NCBI GenBank assembly: GCA_905216175.1
Contig: CAJMSV010000001.1
Span: 15,094-79,093 of the forward strand
Direction of reading: 5' to 3'
Length of the DNA stretch: 64,000 nt
From: an uncultured bacterium
GTDB lineage: Bacteria; Actinomycetota; Coriobacteriia; Coriobacteriales; Coriobacteriaceae
In this document: positions 45,098 to 54,497 of the stretch, in pieces
Position numbering within the stretch: position 1 is the stretch's first letter
Layout: each line of letters starts with the position of its first letter
The notes under the pieces: model-generated
Databases searched by the model: none
Told to the model about the DNA's origin: nothing
Seen by the model: the letters and a program-made list of their open reading frames with translations, nothing else
Position numbers and translations under genes: made by a program

Positions 45098-46243
45098 CTA
45101 CGTCGGCACCACGCCAAAGCAGTAGCTCAGCGCCGCAGACACCGCAAATGCCACACCGCCGGCAGCACAGCACCACAGCAGGTTCGAGATGCCGCCCGTG
45201 GCAAAGCCAATGACCATGAGGACATTCGTCATGCCGATGGTATAGGCCGTAACGTGGCCCACGGCCGCAACAAGGCCTCCGACGGCGCCGCCAATGGCCA
45301 TGCACGTCAGGCACCTGCCATATTTAAAGCCGCAACCGTACAGCGCCGGCTCGCTTACGCCACCAAGCACACCCGAGATCGAATAGCCCAGCATGAGCGC
45401 CTTCTCGTCCTTATCCGCAACGCGGAGCGACGCGCCAAAGGGCATGCCCCAAACGGCGAACGTCGCCATCGTCGCGGCGATCAGGATGCACGAATCCGTT
45501 CCCACACTCATGAACTGCGCGTAGGCAAGCGATAGGACAACGTTGCTGACGCCGGCAATCTTTAGGAACTCCCAGCCCGCGGCAAGCCCCATGAGCGTGA
45601 GCAGCGACACGATGCCACCGGAATTGCCAAGCATAAACATAAGCTGGCCCAACAGCATGCCCAGATAGCTGCCCGCCGGCGCCGTAATACACAGCGAAAC
45701 CGGAACCATGACAAGCATGGTCACAAACGGAACGAACGAAAACGCCACGGCCTTAGGGATAACGCGCTGAAAGAAACACTCCACTCGCCATAGCACGGGC
45801 ACCGAGATGAGAACCGGAATAACAGTCGTCGTGTAATCGTTGACCGGCGCGGGAAGCAGACCATACACGGAAGTCATCGATGCCCCCGTCGTCGATGCGG
45901 CATCGACGAGCTTAAGCAGATCGGGCGCAATCAATACGCCGCCCAGCATCATGCCTAGCTGCTCCGAGCAACCGAGCTGGCGGGCGGCCGCCCAACCAAG
46001 ATAAATGGGCAAAAAGTAGTAGCCGGCGTTATAGAGCCAACTGTAGAACAGGCGATAGATTTCGGAATCGGCAGACCACAGGCCCAGCATACCTTCGCCC
46101 ATAATGACGGCGACGGTGCGGAACAACGCCGCGCAGACAATAAACGGCAGCGCCGACATCATGCTTTTGGACAGATAGTCCACCACGGCCATGGCGTTTG
46201 ATGAAACCGTCGTTGTAAACGAGGTGTTAGAAACTTGTGACAT
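45098..46243 (-). CDS. PTS system EIIC component, beta-glucoside type, stand-alone
   Basis: 381 residues from ATG 46243 (AAAGG upstream; the longer frame reads back into accDA and is not coding). About ten hydrophobic helices and typical EIIC blocks (ALPFIVCAALFRTVAVIMGEG; GVSEPALYG, the EP motif of the glucoside/glucose family). There is no EIIB or EIIA domain and neither gene is adjacent, so it must borrow partners or act as a non-PTS permease. It is 40 nt after accDA and may be read through from the fatty-acid operon. Confidence 0.8.
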   Translation of the reverse strand: MSQVSNTSFTTTVSSNAMAVVDYLSKSMMSALPFIVCAALFRTVAVIMGEGMLGLWSADSEIYRLFYSWLYNAGYYFLPIYLGWAAARQLGCSEQLGMMLGGVLIAPDLLKLVDAASTTGASMTSVYGLLPAPVNDYTTTVIPVLISVPVLWRVECFFQRVIPKAVAFSFVPFVTMLVMVPVSLCITAPAGSYLGMLLGQLMFMLGNSGGIVSLLTLMGLAAGWEFLKIAGVSNVVLSLAYAQFMSVGTDSCILIAATMATFAVWGMPFGASLRVADKDEKALMLGYSISGVLGGVSEPALYGCGFKYGRCLTCMAIGGAVGGLVAAVGHVTAYTIGMTNVLMVIGFATGGISNLLWCCAAGGVAFAVSAALSYCFGVVPT

Positions 46244-46258
46244 GGAACGCCTTTCCCA

Positions 46259-46289
46259 ATGTGACATGCGAGCTTTCCCTTTGTCACAT
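46259..46289 (-). repeat. REP-like hairpin overlapping the accDA stop codon
   Basis: ATGTGACA pairs perfectly with TGTCACAT around a GGGAAAGC-type core. The accDA stop (TGA at 46284-46286) lies within the arm, and the element sits in the 40-nt gap before EIIC. Confidence 0.65.
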
Positions 46290-48008
46290 CGTGCGGTACT
46301 GACCGATTGCGCGGTACTTTTCGTAGCGGAGGTTTGTGAGGGTCGCGTCGTCGAGCTGCCCAAGCGTATCGAAGGCATCAAATGCCGAGGACATGACGGC
46401 ACCGGCGATCTCCTCATGCGACAGGCCCCTATCGTCAACAATGCCGTCGATGATGCCGAGCGCCAACAGATCGGGGGCCGTGAGCTTAAGCGCCTCGGCG
46501 GCCTCATTCGCGCGCTCGGTATCCTTCCACAGGATCGACGCACAGGCCTCGGGGCTCACGACCGAATAGGCCGAGCTCGAGAGCATCAGGATGCGGTCGG
46601 CCACGGACAGCGCCAGCGCGCCACCAGAGCCGCCCTCGCCTGTCACCACCGAGACAATCGGCGTCTTGAGGCCGCTCATCTCCATGAGATTCTGGGCAAT
46701 CGCCTCGCCCTGGCCGCGCTCCTCGGCACCGATGCCGCAAAACGCGCCCGAAGTATCAACCAGGCACAGAACCGGTCGACCAAACTTTTCGGCCTGGCGC
46801 ATAAGGCGACGCGCTTTGCGGTAGCCCTCGGGATGTGCCATACCAAAGTTGCGACGCATGCGCTCTTTGGTCGTGGTACCGCGCTCGACGGCGATAACCG
46901 TCACGGGTCGCCCGTCTTTCCAGCCAATGCCAGCCACCACGGCGGCGTCGTCGCCAAAGTAACGGTCGCCATGCAGCTCCACAAATCCATCCAGGCCCAG
47001 CGAGATCATCTCGCCCGCCGTGGCGCGATCTGCCGAGCGGGTCTGCTTGACAATCTCGAGCGCGGTTTTTGGTGCGGTCGAGCGCTTGAACAAGTGTCCC
47101 AGCTTTTTGCCGCGACGACCCGTATGCACGATCTCATGCGGTGCCCCCAGGCCGGGCGCGTGCCCTTCGTGCAGTGCTAGCAGCTCGCCTACCGTGAGCG
47201 CAATCTCGCCACGCGGAACAACGGCATCGCAAAAGCCGTGCTCCAGCAAAAACTCGGAGCGCTGGAATCCCTTGGGCAGGCGCTTGTGCATGTTCTGCTC
47301 GATCACGCGCGGGCCGGCAAATGCCGTCAGGGCATCGGGCTCGGCCAGGATAATATCGCCCTCCATGGCAAAGCTCGCGGTTACGCCTCCGGTCGTGGGA
47401 TCAGTGAGCACCGTGATATACAGGCCGCCCACCTCGCTATGACGCCTAACCGTCGCAGAAATCTTGGCCATCTGCATAAGCGATGTCACGCCCTCTTGCA
47501 TGCGTGCACCGCCCGAAACGGTAAAGCCGACAACTGGCAATCCAAGCTCGGTCGCTCGCTCAAATGTGCGACAGATCTTCTCGCCCACCACGGAACCCAT
47601 CGAGCCCATCATAAAGTTGGCGTCCATAAAGAAGAGCGCCGCATCGCAACCGCAGATTTTGCCCCTGCCGCACACAACGGCATCGCGCTCGCCCGAACGC
47701 TCGCTCACGCTCTTGAGTTTGTCGGCATAGCCGGGAAACGAGAGGAAGTCCTCCGACGCCAGATTGGCATCCCATTCCTCAAACGTGCCCTCGTCGACCG
47801 TCATGCGCATGCGCGCGCGACCGCTCACGCGAAAGTGTTTGCCGCAACGAGGACAGACCTCGAGGTTGTCGTGCAGGCGTGCCTCATCGATCACACGGCG
47901 GCACTCCGGGCACTTGATAAACACGTGGCGTGCGGGAAACTCGGCGCACGACTCGGTTATCGGCCCCTCAAGGATATTGACCGCCTTCGCTTTTCTATTC
48001 ATCAGCAT
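46284..48008 (-). CDS. accDA: Acetyl-CoA carboxylase carboxyltransferase, fused beta-alpha subunits
   Basis: 574 residues. The N-terminal AccD part has a zinc ribbon (C33, C36, C52, C55) and GGARMQEGVTSLMQMAK. The AccA part begins near 300 with ALEIVKQTRSADRATAGEM and contains VDTSGAFCGIGAEERGQGEA and GEGGSGGALAL. Fusion of the two subunits in AccD-AccA order is known in some Gram-positives. It transfers CO2 from biotin to acetyl-CoA. Its start overlaps the end of accC; an ATG two codons later (48002) is an alternative. Confidence 0.93.
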   Translation of the reverse strand: MLMNRKAKAVNILEGPITESCAEFPARHVFIKCPECRRVIDEARLHDNLEVCPRCGKHFRVSGRARMRMTVDEGTFEEWDANLASEDFLSFPGYADKLKSVSERSGERDAVVCGRGKICGCDAALFFMDANFMMGSMGSVVGEKICRTFERATELGLPVVGFTVSGGARMQEGVTSLMQMAKISATVRRHSEVGGLYITVLTDPTTGGVTASFAMEGDIILAEPDALTAFAGPRVIEQNMHKRLPKGFQRSEFLLEHGFCDAVVPRGEIALTVGELLALHEGHAPGLGAPHEIVHTGRRGKKLGHLFKRSTAPKTALEIVKQTRSADRATAGEMISLGLDGFVELHGDRYFGDDAAVVAGIGWKDGRPVTVIAVERGTTTKERMRRNFGMAHPEGYRKARRLMRQAEKFGRPVLCLVDTSGAFCGIGAEERGQGEAIAQNLMEMSGLKTPIVSVVTGEGGSGGALALSVADRILMLSSSAYSVVSPEACASILWKDTERANEAAEALKLTAPDLLALGIIDGIVDDRGLSHEEIAGAVMSSAFDAFDTLGQLDDATLTNLRYEKYRAIGQYRTM

Positions 48009-49338
48009 AGAGATGCCCCATCAGATCGGTGTGGTACATGCCCGACAAGAACTCGTCGTTTGCCAGCACGTCGAGCTGAAGCTCGCTGTTTTCGCTCACG
48101 CCCTCAATCACGAGCTCGCCCAGGGCCGAGCGCATCTTACGAATAGCGCCGTCACGCGTGGGCGCACACACGATGAGCTTGCCGAGCATAGAGTCGTAGT
48201 ACGGCGGAACTTTCGCACCGGTAAACATGGCGGAATCCCAGCGTACGCGCGGACCGCCCGGCACACGCAACGCGGTGACCGTTCCGCAGGACGGCAGAAA
48301 GTCCGGCGTTTCGGCATTGATGCGGCACTCCATGGCGTGGTTGCGGACCGGCATGTCCTCCTGCTCAAAGGGCAGAGGCTGGCCGGCTGCCACGCGCAGC
48401 TGCCACTTGACCAAGTCGGTATCGGTCACAAACTCTGTAACCGGATGCTCCACCTGCAAGCGCGTGTTCATTTCCATAAAGTAGAAATTGCCGTCGTCCG
48501 AATACAGAAACTCGATGGTACCGGCTCCTTCGTAGCCGACGGCACGAGCCAGGTCACGCGCTGCCTTGTGCATGCGAGCACGAATGTGGTTGTGTCCGTC
48601 GAGGCACGGCGCGGGACTCTCTTCGATCAGCTTTTGGTTGCGACGCTGCACCGAGCACTCGCGCTCGCCGAGCGAAAATACATGGCCCTGCTTATCGGCC
48701 ATAATCTGCACCTCAACGTGGTGCGCCGGCGCGACGAACTTCTCCATGTAGCACTCGCCGTCGCCAAAAACGGCCTCGCCCTCGGCACGCGCCTCGATGA
48801 ACGCCTTTGCCGCATCTTCCACGCGCTCGACCTTGCGAATGCCGCGACCGCCACCGCCCGCGCGCGCCTTAATGAGCACGGGACAGCCAATGCGCTCGGC
48901 CTCGGCCGTCGCCTCCTCGGGACTTTTGAGCAAATCGCAGCCCGGCACGATGGGCACGCCCGCCGCGGCAGCCGTTCGGCGTGCGGCGTCCTTGTCGCCC
49001 ATGCTGTCGATCACCTCGGCCGAGGGACCGACAAAAGCCAGGCCATACTTGTCGCAGTCGCGTACAAAGCTCGCCTTCTCGGAAAAGAAGCCGTACCCAG
49101 GATGGATCGCCTTTGCGCCCGACTTTACGGCACAGGTGAGCACGGCATCGTCGTTGAGGTAGCTCTCGGCAAGACGCGGGCCGCCGATGCAATACGCCTC
49201 GTCGGCAAGTTGCACGTGCAGCGCGTCCGCATCGGCCGTGGAATAGACGGCGACGGTTTTGATGCCCATATCGCGGCACGCGCGAATAACACGGACCGCG
49301 ACTTCGCCGCGGTTGGCGATGAGCACTTTGTCGAACAT
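47995..49338 (-). CDS. accC: Acetyl-CoA carboxylase biotin carboxylase
   Basis: 447 residues from ATG 49338; the longer frame lies over fabZ. MFDKVLIANRGEVAVRVIRA is the family N-terminus, KARAGGGGRGIRKVE is the ATP-grasp glycine loop, and MEMNTRLQVEHPVTE is the catalytic block. It carboxylates biotin on AccB. It follows fabZ by 10 nt and overlaps accDA. Confidence 0.96.
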   Translation of the reverse strand: MFDKVLIANRGEVAVRVIRACRDMGIKTVAVYSTADADALHVQLADEAYCIGGPRLAESYLNDDAVLTCAVKSGAKAIHPGYGFFSEKASFVRDCDKYGLAFVGPSAEVIDSMGDKDAARRTAAAAGVPIVPGCDLLKSPEEATAEAERIGCPVLIKARAGGGGRGIRKVERVEDAAKAFIEARAEGEAVFGDGECYMEKFVAPAHHVEVQIMADKQGHVFSLGERECSVQRRNQKLIEESPAPCLDGHNHIRARMHKAARDLARAVGYEGAGTIEFLYSDDGNFYFMEMNTRLQVEHPVTEFVTDTDLVKWQLRVAAGQPLPFEQEDMPVRNHAMECRINAETPDFLPSCGTVTALRVPGGPRVRWDSAMFTGAKVPPYYDSMLGKLIVCAPTRDGAIRKMRSALGELVIEGVSENSELQLDVLANDEFLSGMYHTDLMGHLYADE

Positions 49339-49348
49339 GAAGCCTTCC

Positions 49349-49771
49349 TTAACTTTCGTGCATGAGTGCAAAAGACATATCAGCGCGGCAGCAAACCTCA
49401 CCGTTGACGCTCGCAGTACCCGTCGCAAAGCGGAACGGCCCGCGCGCACGCGTGATGGTGCACACCAGATCCACCGTGTCGCCCGGTCGCACCGGACGCT
49501 TAAAGCGCACCTTGTCCAGACTCGTGTAGAACGGCGTCGCGCCGCGCGCCTCCTCATCGCCCATCAGCAGCACGCAGCAGTTTTGGGCGAGCATCTCGCA
49601 CTGGATCACGCCGGGGACCACCGGGTTTCCCGGAAAATGCCCCTGCAAAAAGTATTCGTCGCCCGTAATCGTGATCTTGCCGTGGGCCTCGTCGCCCACC
49701 AGCTCGGCTTCGTCGAGCAAAAGCATCGGCTCGCGATGCGGTAACAGCTTCTTGAGCTCTTCTTTGTTCAT
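49349..49771 (-). CDS. fabZ: 3-hydroxyacyl-ACP dehydratase FabZ
   Basis: 140 residues from ATG 49771 (AGGTGAT upstream). The hot-dog fold catalytic block GHFPGNPVVPGVIQCEMLAQ is complete (H45, E59). It dehydrates 3-hydroxyacyl-ACP in each elongation cycle. Lies between accB and accC, as in clostridial-type operons. Confidence 0.95.
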   Translation of the reverse strand: MNKEELKKLLPHREPMLLLDEAELVGDEAHGKITITGDEYFLQGHFPGNPVVPGVIQCEMLAQNCCVLLMGDEEARGATPFYTSLDKVRFKRPVRPGDTVDLVCTITRARGPFRFATGTASVNGEVCCRADMSFALMHES

Positions 49772-49780
49772 GGATATCAC

Positions 49781-50254
49781 CTATCCGATCCTCATGAGGC
49801 AGCTGCCGAACTCCACGAGGTCGCCGTCGGCCACGCAGATCTCGAGCACCTCACCATCCGCCTCTGCCGTCACCTCGTTGAGAACCTTCATGGCCTCGAT
49901 GATGCAAAGGGTCTCGCCAGCCTTGACCTTGGAGCCCACGTGCACAAACGGTTCGTCGCCCGGCGCCGGGGCAGCATAGAAAACGCCGACCATGGGAGCG
50001 GTCACCTCGGTGCCCTTGGGCTCCGGTGCGGCGGCAGGTGTCTGCGCGGCGGGCTCCGGTGCGGCAGGCGCGACTGTGGGAGCTGCAACTGGAGCGGCCA
50101 TAGCGCTCGGCATGGGCATGGGCACGGCAACCGGCTGTGCGGCGCTCGCGCGCTCGAGTTCGACCGCGGTGCCATCGGGCTCCTCAACGCGCACGCGCGT
50201 GAGGCCGCGGTCCTCCATAACATCGGCTATCTCGGCAAGTCTTTTGGAATCCAT
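49781..50254 (-). CDS. accB: Biotin carboxyl carrier protein
   Basis: 157 residues. An N-terminal helix region, a long Ala/Pro hinge (about 38-80) and the C-terminal biotinyl domain with IIEAMKVLNEV (biotinyl-Lys 123). The substrate of the divergently encoded BirA. It lies 3 nt after fabF. Confidence 0.95.
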   Translation of the reverse strand: MDSKRLAEIADVMEDRGLTRVRVEEPDGTAVELERASAAQPVAVPMPMPSAMAAPVAAPTVAPAAPEPAAQTPAAAPEPKGTEVTAPMVGVFYAAPAPGDEPFVHVGSKVKAGETLCIIEAMKVLNEVTAEADGEVLEICVADGDLVEFGSCLMRIG

Positions 50255-50257
50255 GCT

Positions 50258-51505
50258 CTAGCTCCTCGTATATCTACGCAGCGCGATGGCGGCGTTGTGT
50301 CCGCCAAAGCCCAGGTTGGTCGAAAGCGCCCAGGTAAGGTCGGCGCGAACCGCGCGATTGGGCGTGTAGTCAAGATCGCAGGCGGGATCGGGCGTGTGGT
50401 AGTTAATGGTCGGCGGCACCACGCCCTGCTCGAGCGCCATGGCGCAGGCCATGACCTCGATGGCGCCCGTGGCACCGATCATGTGGCCGGTCATCGACTT
50501 AGTCGACGAGACGTGCGCGGCGCGCGCCGCGTCCTCGCCGAGCGCACGCTTAATGCCCGCCGTCTCGGACGAATCGTTGAGCTTGGTCGATGTGCCGTGA
50601 GCATTGATGTAGAGACCCTCGGAAGGCCTGACGTCGCCCTCGGTCACCGCCAGCGATATCGCGCGGGCAATGCCGGCAGCCTCGGGATCAGGGCTCGTGA
50701 TGTGATAGGCATCATCGGTGTTGCCGTAGCCCACGACCTCGGCATAAATGTGCGCACCGCGCGCCTGCGCATGTTCCATGCTCTCGAGCACGAGCACGCA
50801 GGCGCCCTCGCCCATCACAAAGCCGTCGCGGTCTGCATCGAACGGACGGCAGGCCGTCGCGGGATCGGAGTTGGTGGTCAATGCGCGGCAGGACGTAAAG
50901 CCCGCAACGGCATCGGGGATAATTGCGGCCTCGGCGCCGCCCGCGAGGATCGCGTCGGCATAGCCGTGCTTGATGGCGCGGAACGCCTCGCCCACCGCAT
51001 GGGCCGAGGTTGCGCACGCGGTCACCACGGGCAGGGTCGGGCCCTTTGCCTTGTGGCGGATTGCGATATTGCCCGATGCCATGTTGGGGATCATCATCGC
51101 GATCATATAGGGCGATGCGCGGCGGGGCCCACGTTCGGCAATCGTATGGACGTTGTCGACGAGCGTCGTCATGCCGCCCACGCCCGAGCCCACGTAGACG
51201 CCCAGGCGCTCGCGATCGATGGCGCCTTCGACATCAAAGCCCGCATCGTGCATGGCTTCGTCCGAAGCCGCCATCGCAAACTGAACGCAGGGGTCGAGAT
51301 GCTTGGCGTCACGCTTGCCAAAGTACTCGTTGCCGTCAAAGCCCTTGACCTCGGCTGCCACCTTGACGGCAAACGCATCGGTATCGAAGTGCGTGATCGG
51401 GCCGATGCCGCACGTGCCGGCGCACATGGCCGCCCAGGTGGCAAGCGCGGTGTTGCCGAGCGGCGACACGGCACCGATACCGGTGATTGCAACTCTCTGT
51501 TCCAT
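50258..51505 (-). CDS. fabF: 3-oxoacyl-ACP synthase II FabF
   Basis: 415 residues. The active-site triad is visible: C164 (TACATS), H303 (NAHGTST) and H341 (MTGHMIG). It elongates acyl-ACP with malonyl-ACP. Two ATGs are adjacent (51508, 51505); the second has better spacing from AGGAG. Confidence 0.95.
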   Translation of the reverse strand: MEQRVAITGIGAVSPLGNTALATWAAMCAGTCGIGPITHFDTDAFAVKVAAEVKGFDGNEYFGKRDAKHLDPCVQFAMAASDEAMHDAGFDVEGAIDRERLGVYVGSGVGGMTTLVDNVHTIAERGPRRASPYMIAMMIPNMASGNIAIRHKAKGPTLPVVTACATSAHAVGEAFRAIKHGYADAILAGGAEAAIIPDAVAGFTSCRALTTNSDPATACRPFDADRDGFVMGEGACVLVLESMEHAQARGAHIYAEVVGYGNTDDAYHITSPDPEAAGIARAISLAVTEGDVRPSEGLYINAHGTSTKLNDSSETAGIKRALGEDAARAAHVSSTKSMTGHMIGATGAIEVMACAMALEQGVVPPTINYHTPDPACDLDYTPNRAVRADLTWALSTNLGFGGHNAAIALRRYTRS

Positions 51506-51544
51506 CATGGTCTCCTCATCCAAGCCGTTCTTCGGCCCTGGTTT

Positions 51545-52318
51545 CTACATCGCCATTCCGCCGTCGACGCGTACGACTTCGCCCGTAATGTAGGCAGCCG
51601 CATCGTTCACTAAAAATCGCACCACACCGGCCACCTCTTCGGGCTGCGCCATACGCTTCAGGGGAATCTGCTCCTCGGTTACCGTACGCACCTTCTCCGA
51701 GAGCTTTGCCGTCATATCTGTCTCGACAAACCCGGGGGCGACCGCGTTCACTCGTACACCGCGGGGCGCAAGCTCGCGCGCCACCGCCTTGGTCAGGCCG
51801 ATCACGCCCGCCTTGGAGGCAGCGTAGTTGGCCTGCCCGGCATTGCCCATCAGGCCCACAACCGAGCTCATGTTGACGACGCAGCCGCCGCGCTGGCGCA
51901 TAAAGGACTTGGTGAGCGCGCGCATCGTGTTAAACGTTCCTTTAAGATTGACATCGAGCACGCGATCGAAGGCGTCATCACCCATACGCATGAGCAGGCC
52001 ATCGCGGGTGATGCCAGCGTTGTTGACGAGCGCCCAAATGGAGCCAAAGTCGTTGAGGACCGCTTCCACGCACGCGTTGACGGCAGCGGGATCGGCCACG
52101 TCGCATTGATATGCGCGAGCTGTGGCACCAGCGGCCTCGCAGGCTTCGCACGTCTCGCGCGCCGCATCGACGCTGCCGGCATAGACGACGGCGATATCAA
52201 AGCCGTCCTCCGCCAGACCGATAGCGCAGGCGCGGCCGATACCCCGCGAGCCGCCCGTGACCAGTGCCACGCGACGTGAGTCGTTGCGCTCGAGCGCGCC
52301 ATTGTTCAAGTTGCCCAT
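51545..52318 (-). CDS. fabG: 3-oxoacyl-ACP reductase FabG
   Basis: 257 residues of the short-chain dehydrogenase family. TGGSRGIG at 21-28 binds NADPH, and the catalytic residues are S152 (MSS), Y165 and K169 (YAASK). Context fixes it as FabG rather than another SDR. The start has AAAGGA upstream. Confidence 0.95.
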   Translation of the reverse strand: MGNLNNGALERNDSRRVALVTGGSRGIGRACAIGLAEDGFDIAVVYAGSVDAARETCEACEAAGATARAYQCDVADPAAVNACVEAVLNDFGSIWALVNNAGITRDGLLMRMGDDAFDRVLDVNLKGTFNTMRALTKSFMRQRGGCVVNMSSVVGLMGNAGQANYAASKAGVIGLTKAVARELAPRGVRVNAVAPGFVETDMTAKLSEKVRTVTEEQIPLKRMAQPEEVAGVVRFLVNDAAAYITGEVVRVDGGMAM

Positions 52319-52348
52319 GTCATTCCTTTCGGGTTACAGCCCTGTGGA

Positions 52349-53275
52349 CTATGCGAGCTCGTCGGCAATAGCTGCGACCTGCTCGGCCGTCTCGCACGAA
52401 TACACACGAACGTCGCTCAACGTACGCTTGACCAGGCCGGACAGCGTTTTGCCGGGGCCGACCTCAATAAATGTGTCGATGCCTTGATCCTGCAGAGCAT
52501 GCAGCGTGTCGACCCAGCGAACGGCATGACTCACCTGGTTGGCCAAGACATCCGATGCCGCTCGCGGGTCCGCCGGATAGGGCGCCGCCGTCATGTTTGC
52601 CATGACCGGAATCAGCAGCGGAGACGGCGCGTGACCGGCTTGGATATACGTCGCCAGCCCCTTAGTCGCCTCGGCCATATAGGGGCTATGAAATGCACCC
52701 GACACCGCGACCTTCATGGCGCGGCCGCCAGCCTCTTTTACTAGGACGTCGAGGGTCTGCAGCGCATCGGGCGCTCCGGCCACAACCGTCTGCTGAGGAC
52801 TGTTGTAGTTGACCGGCCAGCAGTCCTCGCCGGCCTGCGCAGCCAGGTTCTCGACTTGCGCAGCATCAAGCTTGATGACGGCGCGCATGCCGCCCGGATG
52901 GCGCTCGGCAGCCGCGGCCATCAGCGCCGCGCGCTCGCACACGAGCTCAAAGCCCGCTCGCGTATCGAACGCCCCCGCAAAGGTGAGTGCAGCGACCTCG
53001 CCCAGCGAGAATCCCGCACAGGCGGCAGGCACCACGCCGCGCTCGCGCAGGGCGACGGCGACAGCCAAGTCGTGCACGAACACGCAAGGCTGCGTGTTCT
53101 CGGTCTGCGAGAGCTCCTCCTTGGAGGCGCTCCGGGACTGCTCGCTCGTCCCCGGGCGTACCTCATCGGCAATGGTGAACACCTCGGCGGCCGCCGGCGA
53201 TGTCTCGATCAAGTCGACGCCCATCGCGGGGTGTTGGGCACCCTGGCCGGCAAACAGAAACGCTACGCTACCCAT
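52349..53275 (-). CDS. fabD: Malonyl-CoA:ACP acyltransferase FabD
   Basis: 308 residues. FLFAGQGAQHPAMG is the oxyanion region, and S90 in GFSLGEVAAL is the nucleophile (GFS replaces the common GHS, a known variant). It overlaps the fabK end by 13 nt; a GTG two codons upstream (53281) is an alternative start. Confidence 0.94.
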   Translation of the reverse strand: MGSVAFLFAGQGAQHPAMGVDLIETSPAAAEVFTIADEVRPGTSEQSRSASKEELSQTENTQPCVFVHDLAVAVALRERGVVPAACAGFSLGEVAALTFAGAFDTRAGFELVCERAALMAAAAERHPGGMRAVIKLDAAQVENLAAQAGEDCWPVNYNSPQQTVVAGAPDALQTLDVLVKEAGGRAMKVAVSGAFHSPYMAEATKGLATYIQAGHAPSPLLIPVMANMTAAPYPADPRAASDVLANQVSHAVRWVDTLHALQDQGIDTFIEVGPGKTLSGLVKRTLSDVRVYSCETAEQVAAIADELA

Positions 53276-54207
53276 GCGCACGCACCCTTCAGGACGCGCT
53301 CGGCGCCATCGACCAGATCGTCAACGATTTCACGTGCGCTCTGGCGCTCGCTAACCATGCCGGCAATCTGTCCACACAAAAACGAACCCTCTTCGTAATT
53401 ACCGTCCTTGGCGGCCTTGCGAAGGGCGCCCGTGCCCATGGCCCCGAGCTCCTCGACGCTTGCGCCCGCCGCCTCGCTCTTAGCGTAGGCGTTGGTAAAG
53501 GGGCTCTTGAGGGCACGCACCGGGTGTCCCGTCGAGCGGCCGGTCGCACGCGTCGAGGTGTCGTTGGCCTTCAGGACCATCTCCTTGTACTGCTCCGATA
53601 CGGTGCACTCGTCTGCGATCAGAAAGCGCGTACCCACCTGCACGCCGGCGGCACCCAGCATAAAGGCGGCCGCCATGCCGCGGCCGTCGGCAATACCGCC
53701 GGCAGCCACGACGGGAATGTCGACCGCATCGACGACCTGCGGCACCAGTGCCATCGTCGAGGTCTCGCCAATATGGCCGCCCGATTCGGTACCCTCGGCA
53801 ACAACCGCCGAGGCCCCACGACGCGCCACGAGGCGCGCCAGCGCCACCGAGGCAACGACCGGGATGACCTTGATGCCCGCCTCGTTCCACGCCTTCATGT
53901 ACTTGGTGGGATTGCCGGCACCCGTCACGACGACCGGTACTCGCTCGTCAATCACAACCTGGGCGCCCTCGTCGGCGAACGGGCTCATGAGCATGACGTT
54001 GACGCCAAAGGGCTTATCCGTCCTGGCGCGCAGCTTATGAATCTGGTCGCGCAGCCAGTTGGCGTCGGCGTTCATGGCCGCGATGATGCCTAAGCCACCC
54101 GCCTCGGACACTGCGGACGCCAGCGAGGCATCGGCAATCCAGGCCATACCGCCCTGGAACACGGGCTTTTCGATGCCGAGCAGATCGCAGAGAGGAGTCT
54201 TGAGCAT
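53263..54207 (-). CDS. fabK: Enoyl-ACP reductase FabK (FMN-dependent)
   Basis: 314 residues of the nitronate monooxygenase/FabK family. PVFQGGMAWIADASLASAVS and GGLGIIAAMN open the barrel; VVAAGGIADGRG and GAAGVQVGTRF form the FMN phosphate site. Context in a fab operon argues for FabK rather than nitronate oxidase. FabK lineages are not inhibited by triclosan. Starts 2 nt after acpP. Confidence 0.93.
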   Translation of the reverse strand: MLKTPLCDLLGIEKPVFQGGMAWIADASLASAVSEAGGLGIIAAMNADANWLRDQIHKLRARTDKPFGVNVMLMSPFADEGAQVVIDERVPVVVTGAGNPTKYMKAWNEAGIKVIPVVASVALARLVARRGASAVVAEGTESGGHIGETSTMALVPQVVDAVDIPVVAAGGIADGRGMAAAFMLGAAGVQVGTRFLIADECTVSEQYKEMVLKANDTSTRATGRSTGHPVRALKSPFTNAYAKSEAAGASVEELGAMGTGALRKAAKDGNYEEGSFLCGQIAGMVSERQSAREIVDDLVDGAERVLKGACAWVA

Positions 54208-54209
54208 CT

Positions 54210-54446
54210 CTACTTCTCCAATGCCGCCTCGACCGTATCGGCGAACTCGCCGACCGTCTTGGGGTTCTCCTCGGTATCGAGCTGGATGCCAAACTCGTCC
54301 TCGACGGCGACGAGGATCTCGACGGTGCCCAGGCTGTCGAGACCAATCTCCTCGAGCGTGGACTCGGGCTTCATCTCGACGTCGTCAAGGCCGGCGGTCT
54401 CGCGGATAACGTCGCAAACGCGCTCGAAGGTCTTCTGATCTGCCAT
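54210..54446 (-). CDS. acpP: Acyl carrier protein
   Basis: 78 residues, acidic; the phosphopantetheine Ser is in GLDSLGTVEI (usual GADSLDTVEL). Carries the growing chain. Between fabH and fabK. Confidence 0.95.
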   Translation of the reverse strand: MADQKTFERVCDVIRETAGLDDVEMKPESTLEEIGLDSLGTVEILVAVEDEFGIQLDTEENPKTVGEFADTVEAALEK

Positions 54447-54497
54447 GGTAGTTCTCCTTTGGTTGTGCCCTAGGGCGTTTTTATTTCCTATGTGCGA

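Noticed and set aside
45098..46543. Longer EIIC start at 46543
   Set aside because: The extra 100 codons lie over the accDA C-terminus and have no transporter character; ATG 46243 has a good ribosome site.
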